Assembly: GCF_019249245.1 (NCBI RefSeq)
Contig: NZ_JAESDK010000004.1
Location: 124,001-188,000 of the forward strand
Length of the DNA: 64,000 bases
Reading direction: 5' to 3'
Source of the DNA: Alteromonas lipotrueiana
GTDB lineage: Bacteria; Pseudomonadota; Gammaproteobacteria; Enterobacterales; Alteromonadaceae
In this document: one piece after another, positions 17,583-25,798 of the stretch
How the letters are laid out: the number at the start of each line of letters is the position of its first letter
Position numbering within the stretch: the first letter of the stretch is position 1
The notes under the pieces: generated by a model
What the model was told of the DNA's origin: nothing
Database searches by the model: none
What the model saw: only the letters and a program-made list of their open reading frames with translations
Made by a program: the position numbers and the translations under genes

Positions 17583-18464
17583 GTGCCCCACGATTATCAT
17601 CAACTTTGGCAGCATATGATTGAATTTGCCGCAGAATATAAGTTACTGACTTCTGCTGTCATTGTTGTACTTTTTTTGTCATTACAACGAATCACGTTGT
17701 GGATGATACGATATCGTAGCAAACGTAAAGGCGAAGACAGACGCCACACGCTCAATCTGTTGGAGCAAATAAGTAACGGTTTTCTGTTTATCTTGCTTAT
17801 TATGGTGTGGGGCTCTGAAATTCAAAGTCTTGCGATATCTATCGCTGCCTTTATGGTGGCAATTGTTATTGCTATGCGCGAGTTCATCCAGTGTTTTCTA
17901 GGTTTTATTTACTACCTGGGAGCAAAACCGTTCAGAGTGGGCGATTGGGTACAAATGAATCAGGCAGTGGGTGAAGTCGTGGAAATGGACTGGGCCAAAA
18001 CCGCGCTGCTTGAAGTTGATCCCGAGACCTACTCGTACACCGGAAAACACGTCTATGTTCCAAACAGTCAGCTGGTTACGCAAAGCGTACGTAACCTTAA
18101 CTTTTTGCGGCGCTATAATTTGCATACGTTTAGTATTACCTGTGAGCCGCAGGTCAATCCTTACAGCCTGTTGCCTGCCTTTATTGCCAGAGCAAAAGCC
18201 CATTGTGAGTTTTATCGGGATGTCGCAGAGCGATACAAAGGATTAATAGAACGCCATCTTGACGTCGAATTTATTCATATTGACCCCACCATTGGTGTTG
18301 AAACCAACGAGATGGCGCATATTGTTATCACGGTCGAGTTGTTTTGCCCCACCGCCGAGGCCCACGACCTGCAACAAAAAATCTCTGCCGATTGGATGAA
18401 TCTTTGGCACCGGGCGCTTGGTGAATTAAAAGAAGGTCGTGAGCCTAGCGTGGTAGAAAGCTAA
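17583..18464 (+). CDS. MscS-family mechanosensitive channel
   Basis: 293 residues from a GTG at 17583, supported by AGGAGA eight bases upstream. Three hydrophobic segments (near 20-42, 58-75 and 80-100) are followed by a MscS-type beta domain with the conserved PFRVGDWVQMNQAVGEVVEMDW and VYVPNSQLVTQSVRN motifs. The pore helix reads SLAISIAAFMVAIVIAMREFIQ, less glycine-rich than E. coli MscS. Such channels release solutes on hypo-osmotic shock, and a few family members carry other roles. Its stop is only five bases from the convergent HNH gene, with no terminator between. Confidence 0.85.
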   Translation: MPHDYHQLWQHMIEFAAEYKLLTSAVIVVLFLSLQRITLWMIRYRSKRKGEDRRHTLNLLEQISNGFLFILLIMVWGSEIQSLAISIAAFMVAIVIAMREFIQCFLGFIYYLGAKPFRVGDWVQMNQAVGEVVEMDWAKTALLEVDPETYSYTGKHVYVPNSQLVTQSVRNLNFLRRYNLHTFSITCEPQVNPYSLLPAFIARAKAHCEFYRDVAERYKGLIERHLDVEFIHIDPTIGVETNEMAHIVITVELFCPTAEAHDLQQKISADWMNLWHRALGELKEGREPSVVES

Positions 18465-18469
18465 ATTAT

Positions 18470-19015
18470 CTACGCCCAATGACGATGGTGGGAAAAATGA
18501 TGACTTGAAAAGTCCATCTGGTCTGCCAGAATGCGTCTATTCATTAAAAAAAGTTGTTCATATACATTGGGTTTGAAGGGTACGGCCAACAACGGCATAT
18601 TAGCCTCTTCAGGCGTGCGGGCCCCTTTAATGCGATTGCAGCGCTGGCAGGCCGTCGCTACGTTTTGCCACAAGTCTTTGCCGCCGCGGGAGCGCGGAAA
18701 AATATGATCTTTGGTAAGTTTAGATAACGGAAATTTTCGGCCGCAATACAGACACAAACAGTTATCCCGGCGAAACAGATAGCGGTTTGTCAGCGTAACT
18801 TTACCCGATGAATCAATAGTTTTTCCAGTACATCCGATAATGGTAGAAATGGTTACTGTACTTTGCAGACCAGCGACGTTCCTACCGCCATGCAGCATGC
18901 GTTGGTACCGGCCTAATTCATATAATACCTTATTCTGACAATAAAGCCGCGCAGCAAGCTCTGGATTAAGCCAGCCCAGCGGCAGGCCTGCTTTATTTAG
19001 TCGAAGTATCAGCAT
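18470..19015 (-). CDS. HNH endonuclease
   Basis: 181 residues from ATG 19015; the frame extends to a TTG at 19045 without a ribosome site. The HNH domain has paired zinc cysteines (CLYCG and CQRCN) around KLTKDHIFPRSRGGKDLWQNVATA, so the His-Asn-His core is intact. The N-terminal ~80 residues are unassigned. This lone type is widespread in bacterial chromosomes and is not evidently part of a restriction system: no methylase or partner lies nearby. Its DNA target and role are unknown. Confidence 0.88.
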   Translation of the reverse strand: MLILRLNKAGLPLGWLNPELAARLYCQNKVLYELGRYQRMLHGGRNVAGLQSTVTISTIIGCTGKTIDSSGKVTLTNRYLFRRDNCLCLYCGRKFPLSKLTKDHIFPRSRGGKDLWQNVATACQRCNRIKGARTPEEANMPLLAVPFKPNVYEQLFLMNRRILADQMDFSSHHFSHHRHWA

Positions 19016-19370
19016 GGCATACCCACTTATTTTGCCGGTATTCAATAATAAGTATACGTGCTAACGCCTAATGTAGGTAAAAAGAGGTAGGGCCATAATT
19101 GTTTATTTATGAAAATACCCTCTTAAATATAATAAAAGGTGAGAAAATTTGGCACTGCCGGTAATGGCTGATAGGGTAGCAGGCGTGTTTTACCTGCATT
19201 TAATTGTGCCTGGAATAAAAAGCACCCATATTTATACCTGCATAGTACCTGAAGATTCATAGCAACGCGGGCTACGGATAGATTTACAATGGTATTGGCG
19301 GGGTTTCAAAGCTATACTATGCGCCGCGTTTAAAAGCGAAATATAAAGACAGATATTTAAAGGACAACTA
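19016..19370. other. pnp upstream region, 355 bases
   Basis: No gene. It must hold the pnp promoter, as rpsO, the usual upstream neighbour, is absent. A possible -10 TATACT lies at 19313-19318 without a good -35. A short hairpin GCAGG/CCTGC spans 19179-19197. A pnp leader hairpin of the RNase III-cut E. coli type was not clearly visible. Confidence 0.5.
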
Positions 19371-21491
19371 GTGACTCCTATTACTAAATCATTTCAGTAT
19401 GGTCAGCATACTGTCACTCTAGAGACCGGTGTAATTGCTCGTCAGGCCACTGCTGCTGTAATGGCAAGCATGGATGACACGTCGGTTTTAGTTACCGTCG
19501 TTGGCAAAAAAGAAGCCAAACCTGACCAGAGTTTTTTTCCATTAACGGTTAATTACCAGGAAAAAACGTATGCAGCGGGTAAAATTCCGGGCGGCTTCTT
19601 CAAGCGTGAAGGCCGTCCATCAGAAGGTGAAACCCTAACCGCGCGTCTTATTGACCGCCCAATTCGTCCTTTATTTCCTGAAGGATTTAAAAACGAAGTA
19701 CAGGTTGTGGTTACCGTAATGTCAGCTAACCCTGACATTCCTACTGACATCGTATCTATGATTGGTACATCAGCGGCGTTGTCTATTTCAGGCATCCCTT
19801 TCAGTGGACCGATTGGTGCGGCGCGCGTAGGTTATACCGACGGCGAATACATTTTAAATACCCGAGCTTCTGAACAAGAAGAAAGCGAACTTGATCTGGT
19901 AGTCGCGGGTACTGAAGGCGCAGTATTAATGGTTGAGTCTGAAGCCAACGTGCTTTCAGAAGACGTGATGCTGGGTGCGGTTATGTTCGGTCATGAACAA
20001 CTTCAGGCTGTGGTAACTGCGGTAAATGAATTTGCAGCTGAAGTTGCAACTCCGTCGTGGAACTGGCAGGCGCCGGCAGAAAATACCTCTTTGAAAGAAA
20101 AGGTTAAGGCTGCTGCACAATCTGGAATGACAGAAGCTTACCAAATTTCTGACAAGCTAGAGCGCAAAGACGCGATTACCGCGGTTAACGAAAAAGCCTT
20201 GGCAGAAATTACGACGGCTGACGAAGACCAGGATAAAAAAGAAGTGCTTGATTTACTGCATGAGCTTGAAAGCGATGTAGTACGTTCGCGCATTCTTTCT
20301 GGCGAACCACGAATTGATGGCCGTGACCCGGCAATGATTCGTGCACTTGACGTGGCAACAGGCATTTTACCCCGTACTCATGGCTCTGCTTTGTTCACCC
20401 GTGGTGAAACACAGGCAATCGTTGCAGCAACATTGGGTACCGAGCGCGATGCTCAGATGATCGATGAGTTGCAAGGCCGTCGTGACAGCCGTTTTATGCT
20501 GCATTATAACTTTCCTCCATACTGCGTAGGCGAAACCGGTATGATTGGTTCGCCTAAGCGTCGTGAAATTGGTCATGGTCGTTTGGCAAAACGCGGCATC
20601 CAGGCAGTTATGCCTAGTGAAGAAGAATTTCCGTATGTTGTACGTGTAGTCTCTGAAATTACAGAGTCTAACGGTTCATCTTCAATGGCTTCGGTTTGTG
20701 GTACTTCTCTGGCACTTATGGATGCAGGCGTACCGATTAAAGCTTCTGTTGCCGGTATTGCTATGGGTCTGGTTAAAAGTGATGACAACTTTGTCGTTCT
20801 GTCAGACATCCTTGGTGATGAAGATCACCTGGGTGACATGGACTTTAAAGTGGCCGGGACTACCGACGGTATCACTGCATTGCAGATGGATATCAAAATT
20901 GAAGGTATTACCAAAGAAATCATGCAGATTGCGCTTAAACAAGCAAAAGAAGCACGTCTACACATTTTGAATGTGATGGACAAAGCGATTTCGGGTCATC
21001 GCGATGAGCTTAGCGAATATGCGCCGCGCATCTATACCATGAAAATTGATCAGGACAAAATTCGTGACGTAATTGGTAAGGGCGGCGCAATGATCCGTCA
21101 GATTACCGAAGAGTCAGAGACCAACATCGAGATTGAAGATGACGGTACGATTAAGATTTTTGCTACTGAGCGTGCTAAAGCCGATATCGCAATTAGTCGT
21201 ATTGAACAAGTGACCGCAGAAATCGAAGTAGGTAAAACTTACCATGGTAAAGTTACCCGCGTTGTAGATTTTGGCGCATTTGTTGAAGTGCTACCAGGTA
21301 AAGAAGGGTTGGTACATATTTCGCAAATCGCTCATGAGCGAGTAGCAAAAGTAACTGACTATTTGTCTGAAGGCCAAATGGTAGACGTGAAGGTAATGGA
21401 AATCGATCGTCAAAACCGTGTTCGCTTGAGCATCAAAGAGTTGTTGGAAAAGCCAGCGCCTAAATCTGATAACAACGAACAAGGTGAATAA
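19371..21491 (+). CDS. pnp: polyribonucleotide nucleotidyltransferase (PNPase)
   Basis: 3'-5' phosphorolytic exoribonuclease and degradosome component. 706 residues (E. coli 711). The start is GTG 19371, with AGGA seven bases upstream, giving [11 protein letters not shown]. Two RNase PH-like domains carry [15 protein letters not shown] and [20 protein letters not shown]; then come a KH domain ([18 protein letters not shown]) and an S1 domain ([31 protein letters not shown]). PNPase autoregulates in E. coli through its leader. Here it lacks the usual rpsO neighbour but keeps nlpI downstream. Confidence 0.98.
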   Translation: MTPITKSFQYGQHTVTLETGVIARQATAAVMASMDDTSVLVTVVGKKEAKPDQSFFPLTVNYQEKTYAAGKIPGGFFKREGRPSEGETLTARLIDRPIRPLFPEGFKNEVQVVVTVMSANPDIPTDIVSMIGTSAALSISGIPFSGPIGAARVGYTDGEYILNTRASEQEESELDLVVAGTEGAVLMVESEANVLSEDVMLGAVMFGHEQLQAVVTAVNEFAAEVATPSWNWQAPAENTSLKEKVKAAAQSGMTEAYQISDKLERKDAITAVNEKALAEITTADEDQDKKEVLDLLHELESDVVRSRILSGEPRIDGRDPAMIRALDVATGILPRTHGSALFTRGETQAIVAATLGTERDAQMIDELQGRRDSRFMLHYNFPPYCVGETGMIGSPKRREIGHGRLAKRGIQAVMPSEEEFPYVVRVVSEITESNGSSSMASVCGTSLALMDAGVPIKASVAGIAMGLVKSDDNFVVLSDILGDEDHLGDMDFKVAGTTDGITALQMDIKIEGITKEIMQIALKQAKEARLHILNVMDKAISGHRDELSEYAPRIYTMKIDQDKIRDVIGKGGAMIRQITEESETNIEIEDDGTIKIFATERAKADIAISRIEQVTAEIEVGKTYHGKVTRVVDFGAFVEVLPGKEGLVHISQIAHERVAKVTDYLSEGQMVDVKVMEIDRQNRVRLSIKELLEKPAPKSDNNEQGE

Positions 21492-21532
21492 TACATTTGT
21501 CGTAAATGACAAAGTGAATTATTAACGATACC

Positions 21533-21558
21533 AAAAGGGGCCCTTGAGCCCCTTTTTT
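21533..21558 (+). terminator. Rho-independent terminator of pnp
   Basis: 9-bp stem (21533-21541 with 21548-21556): an A-run and GGGGC pair with GCCCC and Ts. It lies just before the DUF1244 gene. Confidence 0.9.
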
Positions 21559-21572
21559 AATGGAGAACTAAT

Positions 21573-21866
21573 ATGAACAATGAAACGCAACAGGCAGTAG
21601 AAGCTGCCACCTTTCGTCGACTACTGGAGCATCTTGATAAAAACAAAGATGTGCAGAACATTGACTTAATGATTTTGGCGGATTTTTGCCGTAATTGTTT
21701 GTCTAAGTGGTATATGGCAGAAGCCCAGGAGCGCGGCGAAGAAATTGACTATGAACAGGCTCGCGAAATAGTCTATAAAATGCCTTATTCACAGTGGAAG
21801 GATAAGTACCAGTTACCGGCGACCGATGAGCAACTGGCCGCCATGCAGGCCCGCCAGACAAAATAG
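21573..21866 (+). CDS. DUF1244 family protein
   Basis: 97 residues, soluble and acidic. The segment MILADFCRNCLSKWYMAEAQERG is the family's conserved core, with paired cysteines, followed by YEQAREIVYKMPYSQWKDKYQ. DUF1244 proteins are small helical proteins found across proteobacteria; function unknown. GGAGA lies a few bases before the ATG. It begins 14 bases after the pnp terminator, so it may rely on read-through or a promoter inside pnp. Confidence 0.85.
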   Translation: MNNETQQAVEAATFRRLLEHLDKNKDVQNIDLMILADFCRNCLSKWYMAEAQERGEEIDYEQAREIVYKMPYSQWKDKYQLPATDEQLAAMQARQTK

Positions 21867-21888
21867 CGGGCGACAAGGGCTGTGCTAA

Positions 21889-22296
21889 TTAGCTGGTGGG
21901 GGTGTTGTTGCTAAACGCGTAAGGCAGTAATTCGGCCATACTCAGGGTTTGCATTTTTCCGTCTTTGCTCGTCATAATGACCTGGGTTGACTCGTCAGAA
22001 AATTCTGCAATTTTTTGGCGACATCCACCACAGGGGAAACACAAATCTTCGGTTGGGCTGGTGATCACTATGGCCGCGATCGCCTTGTCGCCATTACATA
22101 CCATATTGCCTATTGCGGTTGCTTCAGCACACTGACCTAACGGGTAAGCAACATTTTCGACATTACAGCCAGAATAGGTGTGTGTCGTTTTGCTCAAAAT
22201 AGCAGCGCCCACGTTAAATCCGGAATACGGCGCATGTGCGTTGACCTGAGCCGCAGTGGCAAGATCGACAAGTTGTTTTATTTTTTTACTGTCCAT
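21889..22296 (-). CDS. cdd: cytidine deaminase (short tetrameric type)
   Basis: Deaminates cytidine and deoxycytidine to uridine forms in pyrimidine salvage. 135 residues, i.e. the Bacillus-like homotetrameric form, not the 294-residue dimeric E. coli type. The zinc and catalytic motifs are both visible: CNVENVAYPLGQCAEATA (Cys ligand and catalytic Glu) and PCGGCRQ (two Cys ligands); the substrate loop APYSGFNVGAA is intact. It converges on the DUF1244 gene and is divergent from nlpI. Confidence 0.95.
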   Translation of the reverse strand: MDSKKIKQLVDLATAAQVNAHAPYSGFNVGAAILSKTTHTYSGCNVENVAYPLGQCAEATAIGNMVCNGDKAIAAIVITSPTEDLCFPCGGCRQKIAEFSDESTQVIMTSKDGKMQTLSMAELLPYAFSNNTPTS

Positions 22297-22464
22297 ACGG
22301 TACCTGTTACAGGGGAGATGAGCTTTACTTTTTTCATCAAATAAGCGATGGTGGCGCGTGACCCAGAGTAATGAAGCGGGTCTTTTTTCAGATAGAAACT
22401 TCTACCGAATCAGCCTGGTAAAGCGTCTTTGTTTTCATTAATTTAAAGTGATGCCTTTTTTAAC

Positions 22465-23352
22465 ATGCACAAAACCATAAGTCTCATCCTTTTTGCTCTG
22501 GTCGCCATTATAATGACCGGCTGCGCACAAACCCATCAGTCTGATACGGCGCCACAAATGGACAATCTGTTACTGGCTGAACCCAAGCCTATAAGCGGCA
22601 GAGCTCAGCTGGCGATTGTTCGGTACAACCAAATTTTGTCTGAAGAGCATCTGACTCAGGATGAAAGGGCAGAGTTGCATTTTCAGCGAGGCATGCTCTA
22701 TGACAGTGTAGGTTTACCAGGTTTGGCCCAATACGATTTTAGCCGTGCTTTGAACATCAAGCCCGATATGGCGCCCGTATATAATTCAATGGGTATTCAC
22801 TTCATCCAGCAAAGCGAATTTATACAGGCTTATGAAGCGTTTGATTCAACGTTAGATATTGACCCTGAGTACGACTTTGCTTTTTTAAATCGCGGTATTG
22901 CGTTGTACTATGGAGGGCGCTCCGATTTGGCAGTTAAAGACTTAACGACCTTCTATAAACTGGATACAAGCGACCCCTTTCGCGCGATATGGCTTTATTT
23001 TGCAATGGAGCATCAAAACCCCGCTGCCGCACCCGAGTATCTCACGTCTGCGCTTAATTCATTAGAGCCACAACACTGGGCGACCCAAATTGTCGAATTG
23101 CTACTGGGCCGAACGTCAGAAAAAGAACTGCTGGGGGTTTTGCTTAAAGGTGTCACCAGCCAGACCGAATTGACTGAACGTTTGTGTGAAGCCTACTTTT
23201 ATCTTGGAAAGTATCATATGACCCTGGGCAATGAAGGCCGGGCAGCAAATTACTTTAAACTTGCCTTAAGTACGAATGTCTATGATTATGTTGAGCATCG
23301 CTATGCGCGCCTTGAACTGAATCAATTACGTCATTCAGAAACTGCAAAATAG
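22465..23352 (+). CDS. nlpI: TPR lipoprotein NlpI
   Basis: 295 residues (E. coli 294). A lipoprotein signal ends in the lipobox IMTGC with Cys20, so the protein should be anchored in the outer membrane facing the periplasm. Several TPR helix pairs follow (AELHFQRGMLYDSVGLPGLAQYDFSRAL, APVYNSMGIHFIQQSEFIQAYEAFDS, FLNRGIALYYGGRSDLAVKDL). In E. coli NlpI is an adaptor that brings substrates such as the endopeptidase MepS to the protease Prc. Placement after pnp is conserved. The next gene, 9 bases on, encodes a putative exported metalloprotease. Confidence 0.93.
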   Translation: MHKTISLILFALVAIIMTGCAQTHQSDTAPQMDNLLLAEPKPISGRAQLAIVRYNQILSEEHLTQDERAELHFQRGMLYDSVGLPGLAQYDFSRALNIKPDMAPVYNSMGIHFIQQSEFIQAYEAFDSTLDIDPEYDFAFLNRGIALYYGGRSDLAVKDLTTFYKLDTSDPFRAIWLYFAMEHQNPAAAPEYLTSALNSLEPQHWATQIVELLLGRTSEKELLGVLLKGVTSQTELTERLCEAYFYLGKYHMTLGNEGRAANYFKLALSTNVYDYVEHRYARLELNQLRHSETAK

Positions 23353-23361
23353 CCGACTGAC

Positions 23362-24831
23362 ATGCGAGGATTGATAATTGCCTTACTGGCTATGGTTTTT
23401 CTCAGCGCCGATACCGCGCATTATGTACCTCAGTTGCTGGCAAATGCCAACCATTCATCAAACCCGGCTCCGGTGCTCTGGCAGGCTGCCAGAACCGGTA
23501 ACTCAAAAGCCCGAACCTTGCTCACCGAATATGCGGTAACGCATGACAAACCATTTTGGTTAGAAAAGTTGGTAGGTGTGAAACACCCGTCTGCTGCATG
23601 GGCTTTATATCAATACCACGACACTGATAAGCGTGAGCATTTTTTACTACAACTAGCGGCTGAAGGCGGGGTACCAGAAGCTCAGCAAACTCTGGCAATG
23701 TCGACCGAAAATGCACAAGAGCGTGAATACTGGCTTTTACAAAGCGCTCAGCAAGGTTACAAACCTGCTCAGGCCGCCGTAGCCGACTGGTACCTGTTAA
23801 AACAACAGCCTGATAAAGCCCGGCCCTGGCTAATAAAAACCGCTCAAAGCTATCCGGCGAGCGCTTACCACCTGGGGCGTTTACTTTGGGATGACGGCAA
23901 AAAACAGCAGGGACGAAAACTTATCAAACAAGCTGCGGGGCAAGATAATCACTTAGCCCAGCGGCTTCAAAATGTATTATCTGAGTATCAGCAGCAAAAC
24001 GCCAATCAGGTTAAACGCAGTGTGTGGCCCTCTGACAAAGCGTGCAAACAGCGAATCCAAATGTTCGCCACTTCGTTATCTAGTATTGAGCGCGCTCACC
24101 AACTCTATCAGCAATTTAATGCTGATGAGCGTCTAAAAACACTGCCTCTATGTGTAAAAAAACCTGTGTGGCTTTCCAAAAACACACTGAACTGTAAGAG
24201 CAACTGGAAGCAGTCTGATAGATTAGGATGTGATATTACGCCATTGGCGCCAGCTGTGGAGACACAAGACGCTACGCACGCCATTGTAGTGGCCGATTTA
24301 GGCAAGGCTAATGTCAATAACGGGGTAATGTTCTTAGATTTGTCTGATAATTACTCGGTACTGGTACACGAACTTGCTCATTTTTCCGGATTTATTGATG
24401 AATACCCCTTATCCTCCACGATGGCAACACGGTATTGTACGAAAAGTGAAGCACCCAATATGGTGGTAGACGGCGCCCTGAGCTACGCCCCGCTTTCGAC
24501 CCTACAGCGATGGCAAAACGCCGACGACAATCTGGTTATCGCCGAAAGCAAAACCTGTGATGCACATCAGCAGCAGGCTTACAAACCCGCCAGTCAAATC
24601 ACCTTTCTAGAGCATCATGATAGTGGGGAGATACCCGAACTGTATCTACAGCTTTGGGGACAACAACTCAACCAGCCCAAAGCGCAGCGACCTATTTACA
24701 TGAACTTATTTCAAAGTTTCCACTATGCAGGCAATACGCCAGAAGCGGGTAAATGGCTGAAAAAATATCAGGAATTTAATCAGCCACCCGACTCACCACA
24801 ACCCGATAGTAGCGCTCTATCCAAACCCTGA
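23362..24831 (+). CDS. exported repeat protein with HELAH zinc-metalloprotease motif
   Basis: 489 residues with an N-terminal signal (MRGLIIALLAMVFLSADTAH). Residues ~40-215 are Sel1/TPR-like helical repeats (LAAEGGVPEAQQTLAMS, LLQSAQQGYKPAQAAVADWYL, AAGQDNHLAQRL). The second half holds VLVHELAHFSGFIDEY, with H336-E337-x2-H340 and acids D346/E347 seven to eight residues after the second His. This HExxHxxGFxDEY layout resembles M64-type peptidases; a true assignment needs structure or profile comparison. Four or more cysteines in the second half suggest disulfides in the periplasm. It follows nlpI by 9 bases and ends at a TGATCA shared with the convergent cysZ stop. Confidence 0.75.
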   Translation: MRGLIIALLAMVFLSADTAHYVPQLLANANHSSNPAPVLWQAARTGNSKARTLLTEYAVTHDKPFWLEKLVGVKHPSAAWALYQYHDTDKREHFLLQLAAEGGVPEAQQTLAMSTENAQEREYWLLQSAQQGYKPAQAAVADWYLLKQQPDKARPWLIKTAQSYPASAYHLGRLLWDDGKKQQGRKLIKQAAGQDNHLAQRLQNVLSEYQQQNANQVKRSVWPSDKACKQRIQMFATSLSSIERAHQLYQQFNADERLKTLPLCVKKPVWLSKNTLNCKSNWKQSDRLGCDITPLAPAVETQDATHAIVVADLGKANVNNGVMFLDLSDNYSVLVHELAHFSGFIDEYPLSSTMATRYCTKSEAPNMVVDGALSYAPLSTLQRWQNADDNLVIAESKTCDAHQQQAYKPASQITFLEHHDSGEIPELYLQLWGQQLNQPKAQRPIYMNLFQSFHYAGNTPEAGKWLKKYQEFNQPPDSPQPDSSALSKP

Positions 24832-25584
24832 TCAGCGCGTCCGCGGTGGCGTTATTTCGTTGCGTAATTCATTTACCCACATGTTTGTTGCCCCGCAAAT
24901 AGCAATAGGCATAACCATAAAATTAAGCACCGGAATAAGTGAAAAGAGATTTACCATCATCCCAAAAGACAAGGCTTTTCCTTTGTGTCCCGATAAGTGG
25001 TCGCGCATCGTTTTGAAAGGTATTTTGTGGTTATCGTAGGGATAATCACAATACACAATAGCTTGCATCCATGCTGTAAAAATAAACCAGATGATTTGCC
25101 CGACAACGGGTACAAAAAGAAAAATAAGAAAAAATCCTAACGCCCTTGGCAAGTACCATAGAAATTTTGCGGTTTCACGGCCTAATGTTCGCGGAACATC
25201 TTTTATCAGACTTAGCACGCCTTCATCGCCTAAATCCTGACCGGTAAGGTGGCGTTCTACTTTTTCGGCAAGAATACCGTTGAAAGGGGCTGCTATCCAA
25301 TTTGCCAGCGTGCCAAAAATCAGGCCGAAAACTAATAATACGCTTAAGACGGCTAACGGCCATAAAATATATGTGAGCGCGGTTTTAAGCCAACCTAACC
25401 ACTCGGGGATCATATCGATAAGCCAGGTGATAGCTAAGGCTATCTCACCGTATAAAAAATAAAAAGCGAGACTAAACAACACCAGGTTGACCGCAAATGG
25501 CACAAAGACGAACCGTTTGAGTCCTTTTGTACGAATTAAGTCAAATCCGCTTGAAAAATAGCCAATGCCACTACGCGACATCAT
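24832..25584 (-). CDS. cysZ: sulfate transporter CysZ
   Basis: 250 residues (E. coli 253), an inner-membrane sulfate importer feeding cysteine synthesis. Hydrophobic segments and family motifs are visible: SGFDLIRTKGLKRFVFVP at the start, FGTLANWIAAPFNGILAEKVERHLTG, DVPRTLGRETAKFLWYLPRA, and the C-terminal FGMMVNLFSLIPVLNFMVMPIAICGATNMWV. The start is supported by AGGAG. Tail-to-tail with the protease-like gene, with no spacer. Divergent from smc. Confidence 0.93.
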   Translation of the reverse strand: MMSRSGIGYFSSGFDLIRTKGLKRFVFVPFAVNLVLFSLAFYFLYGEIALAITWLIDMIPEWLGWLKTALTYILWPLAVLSVLLVFGLIFGTLANWIAAPFNGILAEKVERHLTGQDLGDEGVLSLIKDVPRTLGRETAKFLWYLPRALGFFLIFLFVPVVGQIIWFIFTAWMQAIVYCDYPYDNHKIPFKTMRDHLSGHKGKALSFGMMVNLFSLIPVLNFMVMPIAICGATNMWVNELRNEITPPRTR

Positions 25585-25798
25585 AATTACTCCTGTTACC
25601 CATATGACAAACAGTATACTGTTGATGTAGCAGAGTGTATCAATTGTGAATTGTTACAGCTTATGACTTCTGCTAAAGTCGAAAGATAACAATAAATCCA
25701 AGACTTTACTGCCTGAACGCTGTGACTTTACGCAATTTTTGCTCATCTGTTATTCAATTTTTTCATCCCGGCTATAGCTTGTCGCAGGAATTAAATAA

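Noticed and set aside
18470-19015. HNH gene as a homing endonuclease, intron or restriction system
   Set aside because: No interrupted host gene, intron structure or methylase nearby; it looks like the common free-standing type.
4506-19370. tRNA-Leu as attachment site of an integrated island
   Set aside because: No integrase, no repeat of the tRNA 3' end seen downstream, and the interval contains ordinary housekeeping genes such as gdhA and proBA.
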